Shown here: one piece after another, positions 39,101-51,100 of the stretch | How the letters are laid out: each line of letters starts with the position of its first letter | How positions within the stretch are numbered: position 1 is the stretch's first letter | From: Streptomyces rugosispiralis | GTDB lineage: Bacteria > Actinomycetota > Actinomycetes > Streptomycetales > Streptomycetaceae | DNA length: 64,000 nucleotides | Reading direction: 5' to 3' | NCBI RefSeq assembly: GCF_024505145.1 | Contig: NZ_JANIAA010000016.1 | Coordinates: 1-64,000, forward strand | Notes under the pieces: generated by a model | Told to the model about the DNA's origin: nothing | The model's input: only the letters and a program-made list of their open reading frames with translations | Database searches by the model: none | Translations under genes and position numbers: made by a program

Positions 39101-42100
39101 CGGCACCGCGGCGGGAGACGCCGCTGCCTTCGGCCTCGACCCCGCCGATCACCCGCTGCTGGGCGGAGCCGTCCCCCTCGCGGGCGCCGACGGCCTGGTG
39201 TTCACCGGAACGCTCTCGCTGCGCACCCAGCCCTGGCTGGCCGACCACGTCCTGCGCGGCGAGGCGGTCCTGGCCACCGCGGCCCTCGTCGAACTGGCCA
39301 TTCGCGCCGGTGACGAGGTCGGCCTCGGCCAGGTGGAAGAGCTGGTCATCCAGGCGCCGCTGGTCCTCCCCCGAGGGGGCGGCGTCCAGATCCAGCTCGT
39401 CCTCGGCGAGGAGGACGAGTCCGGCACCCGTTCGCTGGAGATGTACTCGCGGATGGCCGAGCCGGACGGCGAGGACGAGTGGATCTGCCACGCCAGCGGT
39501 GTGCTCGCCCCGGAGCCGGACGATGCCGCGACCGCCGAAGGGGCGGCGCGCTTCGACTCCACGACATGGCCCCCGCCCGGCGCCGAGCGCGTCGATGTGG
39601 ACGGCCTGTATGACCGCCTCGCCGACGACGGCCTCGGCTACGGTCCCTCGTTCCGTGGGCTGCGAGCCGTGTGGCAGCGCGAGGACGAGGTGTTCGCGGA
39701 GGTCAGCCTGGCCGAGGAGTCCGTCGCGGACGCCCAGCGGTTCGGGTTGCACCCCGCGCTTCTGGACGCGGCGCTGCAGCCGCTCGGCCTCGGAGTGCTG
39801 GACGGTGTGGGGCGCGGCCGCATGCTGTTCAGCCTGGCCGGGGTGTCGCTGTACGCGGCCGGTGCCGCCGCGCTGCGTGTCCGGCTCGCCCGGACGGGCC
39901 CGGAGACCCTCTCCCTGGCGGCCGTCGACGGAGCCGGTGAGGCCGTGCTCTCCGCCGACGCGCTGACGCTGCGGCAGATCGCCACGGAGCAGCCGGAGAC
40001 CACGGCGCCGGATACGGCCGGGACCGGCACCTCTCCCGAGGTGACCGCGCCCGTCGAGGAGACCCTCCCCGTCGAGGAGTCCGCCCCCGTCGAGGAGACC
40101 GTCCCCGTCGAGCAGACCTCCGCCAAGCCTTCCCGTCGGCGCAAGACCACACGACGCACCGCCAAGCGGGGCGCCGGATCGGAATCCGGACCGCTCGCCG
40201 CGCTGCGGGAGCGGCTGACCGGGCTCTCCGAGCCCGAGCAGGACCGTGTGCTGCTCGATGTGATCCGCACCCACGTCGCGGCGGTGCTCGGACACGCCTC
40301 CGCCGACGCGGTCCAGGGGTCGCAGGCGTTCAAGGACCTCGGCTTCAGCTCGCTGACCGCCGTCGAGTTCCGTAACCGGGTGAGCAAGGCCACGGGCCTG
40401 CGCCTCCCGGCGACGGCCGTGTTCGACTACCCGACCCCCGCCGAACTGGCGAAGTTCACCCGTGCCGAGGTCCTCGGCACCCTGACCGGGGCCCGCCGGC
40501 CGGTACCGGTCGCGGTGGCGGCCAACGACGATCCGATCGTGATCGTGGGGATGAGCTGCCGCTATCCCGGAGGGGTGACCACCCCCGAGGGTCTGTGGGA
40601 TCTCGTCGCCCAGGGCCGGGACGGCATCTCGCCCTTCCCGACGGACCGCGGCTGGGACGTGGAGAACCTCTACGACCCGGACCCGGACGAGCCGGGCAAG
40701 TGCTACACGCAGGAAGGTGGCTTCCTGCACAACGCCAGCCAGTTCGACCCGGCGTTCTTCGGGATCTCGCCGCGTGAGGCGCTCGCGATGGACCCGCAGC
40801 AGCGGCTGCTGCTGGAAACCTCATGGGAGGCGCTGGAGCGGGCCGGTATCGACCCGGTCTCCGCGAAGGGCAGCCAGACCGGCGTCTTCGCCGGCGTGAC
40901 CTACCAGGACTACGGCGGTCTCCTCGTCGGTTCTCAGGAGAGCGTCGAGGGCCTCGTCGGTACCGGTGTCTCGCCGAGCGTGCTCTCGGGCCGTATCTCC
41001 TACGCCCTCGGCCTCGAAGGGCCCGCGCTGACGGTGGACACCGCGTGCTCCTCGTCGCTGGTCGCCCTGCACCTCGCGTGGCAGGCACTGCGCCAGGGCG
41101 AGTGCTCGCTGGCGCTGGCCGGTGGTGTGACGGTGATGTCCACCCCGATGTCGCTGATCGAGTTCAGCCGGCAGCGCGCCCTCGCCTCCGACGGTCGGAG
41201 CAAGCCGTTCTCGGCTGCCGCGGACGGTGCGAGCTGGGCCGAGGGCGTCGGCATGCTCGTCCTCGAACGGCTGTCGGACGCTCGCCGCAACGGGCACGAG
41301 GTGCTCGCCGTGGTGCGGGGCAGCGCGGTGAACCAGGACGGTGCGAGCAACGGCCTGACGGCCCCCAACGGTCCCTCGCAGCAGCGGGTCATCCGGCAGG
41401 CGCTGGCGAACGCCCGCCTGTCGGCCGCCGAGGTCGACGCGGTGGAGGCGCACGGTACGGGTACCACGCTGGGTGACCCGATCGAGGCCCAGGCACTGCT
41501 GGCCACCTACGGCCAGGAACGCCCCGAGGGCGAGCCGCTGCTGCTGGGCGCCATCAAGTCGAACATCGGCCACTCGCAGGCGGCCGCGGGCGTGGGCGGC
41601 GTCATCAAGATGGTGATGGCGATGCGGCACGGTGTGCTGCCGAAGACGCTGCACCTCGATGAGCCCTCGCCGCACGTGGACTGGACGGAGGGCGACGTCG
41701 AACTGCTGGCCGAGGCCAGGCCGTGGCCCGAGACCGGGCGTCCGCGCCGTGCGGGCGTGTCGGCGTTCGGCATGAGCGGCACCAATGTGCACACCATCCT
41801 GGAGCAGGCTCCCGAGGTCGAGGCGGCCGAGGTCGCCGAGGTCGAGATCGCCGATGGCCCGGTGACATGGGTCGTGGCGGGCAAGAGCAACGACGCGGTG
41901 CTGGCCCAGGCCGAGCGCCTGCGGGAGTTCGTGGCCGAGCGCCCGGAGCTGCGTGCCGCCGATGTGGCGCACTCCCTCGCGACGACCAGGTCCGCGTTCC
42001 AGTACCGGGCCGCGGTGACCGGGACCGGCCGGGAGGAACTCCTCGAGCGTCTGGCGGCGGTGGCCCAGGGTGCCAAGGCACCGGGTGTGGTCCGGGCGAG

Positions 42101-45100
42101 CGCCGTCGAGGCACCGGGCCGTTCGGTGTTCGTCTTCCCCGGCCAGGGGGCGCAGTGGATGGGCATGGCGGTGGGCTTGCTGGAGTCCTCGCCGGTGTTC
42201 GCGGCGGCGATCGGCGAGTGTGAGACGGCCCTGTCCGCTTACGTGGACTGGTCGTTGACCGAGGTACTGCGCGGTGTCGAGGGTGCTCCCGGCTTCGACC
42301 GGGTGGATGTCGTTCAGCCGGTGCTGTTCGCGGTGATGGTGTCGCTGGCGAAGCTGTGGCGTTCGGTCGGTGTCGAGCCGGATGCCGTGATGGGCCACAG
42401 CCAGGGCGAGATCGCGGCGGCCTGCGTGGCGGGTGCGCTGTCGCTGGAGGACGCCGCGAAGGTGGTGACCTTGCGGTCGCAGGCGATCGCGGCGGGTCTT
42501 GCCGGCCGTGGTGGCATGGTGTCGGTCGGCCTGTCGGCGGACGCGGCCAGGGAGCGTATCGCCGCCTGGGACGGTGCGATATCCGTCGCCGCGGTGAACG
42601 GTCCCGGTTCGGTCGTGGTGTCGGGTGACCCGGGCGCGCTGGATGAGATGGTCGCCCAGTTGGAGGGTGAGGAGGTCCGTGTCCGCCGGGTTCCGGTGGA
42701 CTACGCCTCGCACTCCGCCCACGTGGAGGCGATTCACGAGGAACTGCTGAAGGTTCTGGCGGACTTGGAGCCGCGTTCGTCGGAGGTGCCGTTCTACTCG
42801 ACGGTGACCGGCGAACTGGTGGACACCGCCGGCCTGGACGCGGAGTACTGGTACCGCAACCTGCGGCAGACCGTCGAGCTGGAAGCCACCACGCGTACCC
42901 TGCTCGGCACTGGCCACGGCGTGTTCATCGAGGTGAGCCCGCATCCGGTCCTCACTCTTCCCGTTCAGCAGACGGTCGAGTCCGCCGCGGCGCAGGCCGT
43001 GGTCGTCGGCACGCTGCGGCGCGACGAGGGCGGCCCGGAGCGGTTCCTGACCTCGATCGCCGAGCTCCATGTCAACGGGGCCGACGTCGACTGGCGGAAG
43101 GTGTTCGCCGGACACGGCGCCCGCCAGATCGACCTGCCGACCTACGCCTTCCAGCGGCAGCGGTACTGGCCGCGGCCGGCCGAGGACGCCACGTTCGGCA
43201 ACGCACCCGTGTCCGAGGCCGACTCGGTGGATGCCCGGTTCTGGGAGGCCGTCGAGCGCGAGGACCTCGAGGGACTGGCGCAGACGCTGGAGCTTGACGG
43301 GGAGGCGCCGCTGAGCGCGGTGCTGCCCGCCCTGTCGTCCTACCGACGGGGCAGGCGTGACCGCTCGACGGTCGACAACTGGCGCTACCGGATCAACTGG
43401 AAGCCCCTCATCGACCAGCCGTCGTCCGGCTCCGACGAGGAGCGGGGCGCCCCGATCACCGGTACCTGGGTGGTCGTGGTCCCGCCGGTCGACACCGCCC
43501 GTGAACTGGCCGAACGCATCGCCCGGGACGTGGAGCGCCACGGGGCCCGCATGGTCCGGATCGACCTGGACGAGGCGGAGCCGGAGCGGTCGTCGCTGGT
43601 CGAGCTCATCCGGGCCGCGGCCCCCGGCACACCCGCCGCGGACGGATCCGGGCAGCAGGGGAAGCCCGCGATCGACGGAGTGCTCTCCCTGCTCGCGCTG
43701 GACGAGGCGGCGCTCGCCGAACACTCAGGTGTGCCGCGTGGCTTCGCCGCCACCGTGGCCCTGGTCCAGGCGCTGAGCGACATCGACATCGATGTGCCGC
43801 TGTGGCTCGCCACCACCGGAGCCGTGTCCGTGGGCCGCTCCGACCGGGTCGGCAGCGTCAAGCAGTCCCTGGTATGGGGGCTGGGCCGGGTGGTCGGCCT
43901 GGAGTACGCACAGCGCTGGGGCGGTCTCGTCGACCTCCCCGAGTCGCCGGACGCGATCGACGAGCGGGCGCTGAACCGTCTGGTCGGCCTGATCGGGCGC
44001 TCCGGTGACGAGGACCAGGTCGCGGTGCGCGCCACCGGGGTCTTCGGCCGACGGCTGGTCCGGGCGCCCCTGGGCGACACCCGGCCGGCCCGTACCTGGC
44101 AGCCTCGCGGCAGCGTCCTGATCACCGGTGGTACCGGTGCCATCGGTGGCCGCCTCGCCCGCTGGCTGGTCCGTGGCGGTGCCGAGCACCTGGTGCTGAC
44201 CAGCCGCCGTGGCCTGGACGCCCCCGGCGCGGCCGAGCTGAGGGACGAACTGACCGCTCTCGGCGCACGGGTCACCATCGCGGCCTGTGACGCCGCCGAC
44301 CGCGGCGCACTGCGTGAGCTGCTCGACGGGCTGCCCGCCGAGTACCCGCTGACCGCGGTGGTGCACGCGGCCGGTGTGCTGGACGACGGCCTGATCGACA
44401 CCCTCACCGTCCCCAGGACGCAGGGGGTCTTCCGGCCCAAGGTGGACGCCGTGGTGAACCTCCACGAGCTGACCCAGGACCTGGACCTGTCCGCGTTCAT
44501 CCTCTTCTCCTCCTACGCCGGAACCGTCGGTGGTACCGGTCAGGGCAGCTACGCCGCCGCGAACGCCTTCCTCGACGCCCTGGCGCAGCAGCGCCGGGCC
44601 CAGGGGCTGGCGGCCACCTCGGTGGCGTGGGGTGCCTGGGGCGGCGGTGGTCTGGTCAACGACGCCACCGCGGCCCAGCTGAAGCGGCAAGGTATGCCGG
44701 CGCTGGCGCCCGAACTCGCCGTCGACGCCCTTCAGCAGGCGCTCGACCACGAAGAGGCCGACATCACCGTCGCCGACGTGGACTGGGAGCGCTACGCCCC
44801 CGGGTTCGCCGCGGCCCGGCCGCGTCCCCTCCTGAACGAACTGCCCGAGGTGCGACAGGCGCTGGAGGAGGCCGAGGCCGAGCTCGGCGCGGCCTCCGCC
44901 GGGCTGGCCGCGCGCCTGCAAGGGCTGTCGGCCGCCGAACGCACGGCGGAGGTGCTCGACCTCGTCAGGTCGCACGCCGCCGAGGCGATCGGATATCCGA
45001 GTGCCGACTCGGTTGAGCCGGACCGGGCCTTCAGGGACATCGGGTTCGACTCGCTGACCGCCGTGGAGCTGCGCAACGGCCTCGGCATGGCGTCCGGTGT

Positions 45101-48100
45101 GAACCTGCCGATCACCGTGGCCTTCGACTACCCGACGCCCACGGCGCTCGCCGAGTTCCTCCTCGGTGAGGTGCTGGGCACCGCCCCCGCGCCGGTCGAT
45201 GACCTGCCGGTGGTGACGGGCACGGTCGTGGACGACGATCCGATCGTGATCGTGTCGATGAGCTGCCGCTTCCCCGGTGGGGTACGCACTCCGGAGGATC
45301 TGTGGCGACTGGTCTCCGAGGGCAGCGACGTGATCAGCGCCTACCCGACCAACCGTGGCTGGGACCTCGACGAGCTCTACGACCCGGACCCGGAGAACTC
45401 GGGCACCAGCTATTCGAGCGGCGGCGGCTTCGTCTACGACGCCGACGAGTTCGATCCGCAGTTCTTCGGGATCGCTCCGCGCGAGGCGCTGACCATCGAC
45501 CCGCAGCAGCGGCTGCTGCTGGAGACCTCCTGGGAGGTGTTCGAGCGGGCGGGTATCGACCCCACGTCGCTCAAGGGAAGCCGGACGGGTGTCTTCGCGG
45601 GAAGCAACGGCCAGGACTACATCGGCCTGCTGCTGACCGCCCCGGGCGGCCCCGAGGGCTACCTCGGAACGGGTAACGCGGCCAGCGTCGTATCGGGCCG
45701 TATCTCCTACACCTTCGGTCTCGAAGGACCGGCCGTCACGGTGGACACGGCGTGCTCGTCGTCGCTGGTGGCGCTGCACATGGCCGTGCAGTCGCTGCGC
45801 CAGGGCGAGTGCTCCCTCGCGCTGGCCGGCGGTGTCACGATCATGTCCAGCCCGGGGTCGTTCGTGGACTTCAGCCGCCAGAAGGGGCTGTCGTCGGACG
45901 GGCGGTGCAAGGCGTTCGCCGCGTCGGCGGACGGTACCGGCTGGTCCGAGGGTGTCGGCGTGCTGCTGCTGGAGCGGCTGTCGGACGCGCGGCGCAACGG
46001 TCACCCGGTGATGGCGATCGTGCGCGGCTCCGCGATCAACCAGGACGGTGCGTCCAACGGCATCACGGCGCCCAACGGCCCGTCGCAGCAGCGAGTCATC
46101 CGCCAGGCGCTGGCCAGCGCCGACCTCGCCGCCCACCAGATACAGGCGGTCGAGGCGCACGGCACCGGCACCAGGCTCGGTGACCCGATCGAGGCGCAGG
46201 CGCTGCTGGCCACCTACGGCCAGGGGCGGCCGGAGGACCAGCCGCTGTGGCTGGGCTCCATCAAGTCGAACCTCGGACACACGCAGGCGGCCGCGGGCGT
46301 GGCCGGGATCATCAAGATGGTGATGGCCATGCGTGCGGGCGTGCTGCCGAAGACGCTCCACGTCGATGAGCCGACGCCGCATGTGGACTGGACGGCGGGC
46401 GAGGTCCGGCTGCTGACCGCGCCGACCGCGTGGCCGGAGAACGGCGAGCCGCGCCGGGCGGGCATCTCCTCGTTCGGCATCAGCGGCACCAACGCCCACA
46501 CCATCATCGAGCAGGCCCCGGAGCCGGAGGCGGTGGAGCGGGTCCGTACGGACGACGCCCCCTCGACCGACGCGGAAGCACTTCCGTGGCCGGTCACCGG
46601 CAAGGGCGCCGAGGCGCTGCGCGCCCAGGCGAGGAACCTGCACGACCATGTGACGGCCCACCCCGAGCTCGACCTGAACGACGTGGGCTACGCGCTGGCG
46701 ACCACCCGGTCCGTCTTCGACCACCGCGCCGTGCTCCTGAGCGGCGACCGGGACGGCCTGCTGAGCGGTCTCGAGGCCATCGCCTCGGGTGCCACGGCCC
46801 CCGGAGTGATCCAGGGATCCGTGGGCACGGCCGGCAAGACGGCGTTCCTGTTCTCGGGCCAGGGCGCGCAGCGTCCGGGCATGGGACGGGAGCTGTACGA
46901 CGCCTTCCCGGTGTTCGCCCGCGCCCTGGACGAGGTGTGCGCGCATCTCGATGTGCTGCTCGACCGGCCGCTGCAGGAGGTGATGTTCGCGGTCGAGGGC
47001 AGCGCGGATGCCGAGCTGCTCAACCAGACGGCGTTCACCCAGCCGGCGCTCTTCGCCATCGAGGTGGCGCTGTTCCGGCTGCTGGAGCGCTGGGGCGTCA
47101 CCGCGGACGTACTGATCGGCCACTCGGTGGGCGAGGTCGCCGCGGCCCATGTGGCCGGGGTGCTCTCCCTGGAGGACGCGTGCGCGCTCATCGCGGCGCG
47201 TGGCCGCCTGATGCAGGCGCTGCCGGAGGGCGGCGCGATGGTGGCCATCCAGGCATCCGAGGAGGAGATCGCGGTATCGCTGGCCGGTCGTGAGACCGAG
47301 GTGAGCATCGCCGCGGTCAACGGCCCGACGGCCGTGGTGATCGCGGGAGATGAGGCCGCGGCACTGGAGATCGCCGGACAGTGGGAGCAGGAGGGCCGCA
47401 AGACCCGCCGGCTGAAGGTCAGCCACGCCTTCCACTCGCCGCGCATGGACGCGATGCTGGACGACTTCCGTGATGTCGTCTCCGGCCTGTCCTTCCAGGC
47501 ACCGTCGATCTCCCTGGTCTCCAACCTCACCGGTGCGTCCGCCGGAGCGGCCGAGGTGTGCGCGCCGGAGTACTGGGTGCGGCACGTGCGGGAAGCGGTG
47601 CGGTTCGCGGACGGGGTACGGGCCCTGGAGAAGCTCGGGGTGACCTCGTTCCTGGAGGTGGGCCCCGATGGTGTGCTCACCGCGATGGCCCAGGACTGCC
47701 TCGTGACCGACGAGGCCGGAGGCGATCTCACCCTCGTCCCCGCCCTGCGCAAGAACCGCCCCGAGGCCCAGGCGCTGACGACGGCGCTGGCCGAACTCCA
47801 TGTCCACGGCACCACCGTGAACTGGTCGACGGCGTTCGCCGGACGCGATGTGCGGCAGGTGGAACTGCCCACCTACGCCTTCCAGCGTCAGCGCTACTGG
47901 CCGAAGGCACCCGGCCCGATGACCGGGGACGTCGCCTCCGCCGGGCTCAGCTCTCCCAACCACCCGCTGCTGGGTGCCGGAGTCGAGCTGGCGGGCAGCG
48001 ATGGATTCCTGTTCACCAGCAGGCTGTCGGTGCAGAGCCAGCCGTGGCTCGCCGACCACGCGATCGGCGGCATGGCACTGTTCCCGGGGACCGGATTCCT

Positions 48101-51100
48101 CGAACTGGCCATCCGCGCCGCCGACCAGGTCGGCAGCGGCCGGGTCGAGGAGGTCACCCTGGCCACCCCGATGGTCCTGCCCGAGAACGAACCGGTCCAG
48201 GTACAGCTCTGGGTGGGTGACACGGACGAGACGGGCTACCGCTCGCTCAGCCTGTACTCCCGCTCGGCCAACGCGTCCTCGGACGAGCCGTGGACACAGC
48301 ACGCGGCCGGTGCGCTCGCCCCGGCCGGCCCCGAGCCGTCGTTCGACCTGAGCGCATGGCCCCCGGCGAACGCGGAAGCCCTGGACATCAGCGACTTCTA
48401 CGAGCGCTTCGCCGCCACCGGCTTCGCCTACGGCCCGGTGTTCCAGGGCCTGCAGGCCGCCTGGCGCTCCGGCGACGACGTCTACGTCGAGGTCAGCCTC
48501 GGTGAGAAGCACGCGTCGGACGCGGCCGACTTCGGCCTCCACCCCGCCCTGCTGGACGCCGCCGTGCAGGCGGTGACCTTCGTCGCCCTGGAGGACGTCG
48601 GGCTCTCCCGGCTCCCGTTCTCCTGGAGCGGGGTGTCGCTCCACGCCGGTGGCGCGTCCACCCTGCGGGTGCGGCTCAGCCAGCTCGGACCGGATTCCAT
48701 CTCCCTCGCGGTGGCCGACGGAACCGGCCGCCCGGTGGCGTCGATCGAATCCCTCGTGCTGCGCCCGGTGTCGGTGGAACAGATCGAGTCGGCCAGGACG
48801 TCGGCGTTCCGCGACTCGCTGTTCACGCTGGACTGGACCCCCGTCCCGGCCACCGCTCCCGCCGAGGCGGCAGCGGCCAAGTGGGCCGTGGTGGGCACCG
48901 ACCACTACGGACTGGCCGCCGGCGCGATCGCCGGAGCCGAGGTGACCGCCTACGCCGATCTCGACGCGTTGGGCGCCGCGATCGACGGTGGCGCCGCTGC
49001 CCCGGAGGCCGTACTGGTCTCCTACGCACCGGGCCTCGACGACGAGGCGGCTCAGGGCAAGCCCAAGAGCAAGGCGAAGGGCAAGGGCAAGAGCAAGGGC
49101 AGGGCCAAGCGGGGCCTGGAGCCCGCGGGCGCCATCCACGCGGTGACGCACCACACGCTCGGCATGATCCAGGGCTGGCTCGGCGACCGCCGGTTCGACT
49201 CCTCCCGACTGGTCTTCGTGACGTCGGGCGCGATGGCGCCCGAAGACCGCGAGGAGACTCCGGACATGATCCACGCCCCCCTCTGGGGCATGGTGCGGTC
49301 CGCGCAGTCGGAGAACCCGAACTGCTTCGTCCTGGTGGACCTGGACCCGCGGGAGCCCGCCGAGGCGTCCAAGGCGGCACTGCCCGCCGTGCTCGCCACC
49401 GACGAGCCGCAGGCCGTGGTCCGCGAGGGGACGGTGCTCGGCCAGCGCATGGCCCGGGTCTCCTCGGGTACCGCGCTGCTGCCGCCCGCCGGGATACGGG
49501 AGTGGCGCCTGGACATGCACGCCAAGGGAACCCTGGAGAACCTGGCGCTGCTGCCCTGCCCCGATGCCGCCGAAGCCCTGCGCGAGAACGAGATCAGGGT
49601 CGAGATGCGCGCGGCGGGTGTGAACTTCCGCGATGTGCTCAACGCCCTGGGGATGTACCCCGGAGAGGCCGGGCCGCTCGGTGGCGAGGGCGCCGGTACC
49701 GTGACCGAGGTCGGCCCCGGAGTGACGGACCTGGCGCCCGGCGACCGGGTGATGGGCATCTTCGGCGGGTCGTTCGGCCCGGTCGCCATCACCGACCGGC
49801 GCGTCGTCGCCCGGATTCCGGACGACTGGACGTTCGAGCAGGCGGCCTCCACGCCCATCGTGTTCCTGACGGCCTACTACGCCATGGTGGACCTGGGAGA
49901 TCTCCAGGCCGGCCAGTCGGTGCTGGTGCACTCGGCGGCCGGTGGTGTGGGCATGGCCACGCTCCAGCTGGCACGACACCTCGGCGCCGAGGTGTTCGGT
50001 ACCGCGAGCGAGGGCAAGTGGGACACGCTGCGGTCGCTGGGTCTGGATGACGAGCACATCGCGTCGTCCCGGACGCTGGACTTCGAGAAGCGCTTCTTCG
50101 ATGTGACCGGCGGGCGCGGTATGGACGTGGTGCTCGACTCGCTGGCGCGGGAGTTCGTGGACGCGGGTCTGCGTCTGCTGCCGCGCGGCGGCCGGTTCCT
50201 GGAGATGGGCAAGACCGACATCAGGGTGCCGGAGGAGGTGGCCGCCGAATACAGCGGTGTCTCCTACCAGGCGTTCGATCTCATGGAGGCGGGACCCGAT
50301 CGCATCCATGAGATGTGGGGCGAGCTGATCTCCCTGTTCGAGAGCGGAGTGCTGCGGCCGCTGCCGGTGCGCACCTGGGACGTCCGCAGGGCGCCCGATG
50401 CCTTCCGCTTCATCGGCCAGGCCCGGCACACCGGCAAGGTGGCGCTGACCATCCCGAGGACGCTCGATGGCCCGGGGACGGTGCTGATCACGGGTGGTAC
50501 GGGTGGTCTGGGCGCGTTGCTGGCCCGTCATCTGGTGGTGGAGCACAAGGTCGAGCGTCTGGTGCTGACGAGTCGTCGTGGCCTGGAGGCGCCGGGTGCC
50601 GCGGAGTTGGCGGCGGAGCTGGCCGGGCTGGGCGCCGAGGCACAGGTCGTGGCGTGTGATGTCACCGACCGGGCGTCGGTGGAGAGCCTGCTGACCGGAA
50701 TCGGGTCGGAGCATCCGCTGTCGGCCGTGGTGCATGCGGCGGGTGTGCTGGATGACGGTGTGGTGGAGTCGCTGACGCCGGAGCGGGTGGACAAGGTGCT
50801 GCGTCCGAAGGTGGACGCCGCGCTGCACCTGCACGAGCTGACCCGCGACCTCGACCTCGCGGCCTTCATCCTGTACTCCTCCGTCTCCGGTACCTTCGGC
50901 GGCTCGGGCCAGGCCAACTACGCGGCGGGCAACGCGTTCATGGACGCCCTGGCCCAGCACCGCAGGGCCGAGGGTCTCCCCGCGGCCTCGCTCGTCTGGG
51001 GGCCGTGGACGCAGGACGGCGGCATGACCACCGAGCTGGCCGACGCCGACGTCAGCCGCATGACCAGGACCGGTATGGTCGCCCTCACCCCCGAGGCCGG

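Noticed and set aside
40050..40121. Tandem 18-base units as a CRISPR or iteron array
   Set aside because: They are in-frame, code a repeated peptide within PKS-4, are contiguous without spacers and lie inside an intact coding frame.
36417..40480. W8 as a dead (non-extending) module
   Set aside because: KS Cys and His motifs and AT Ser and HAFH are all intact, so extension is expected. Only beta-carbon processing is missing. The ACP change leaves the carrier serine in place.
31584..40730. 3048-residue open frame on the minus strand
   Set aside because: It lies wholly antisense to PKS-4 and exists because codons with G/C third positions leave few stops in that opposite frame. Its translation is low-complexity (Arg, Gln, Gly, His-rich) with no domain. 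The same applies to 1523-5914, 7701-12245, 12757-19362, 43725-52508 and 57135-61187.
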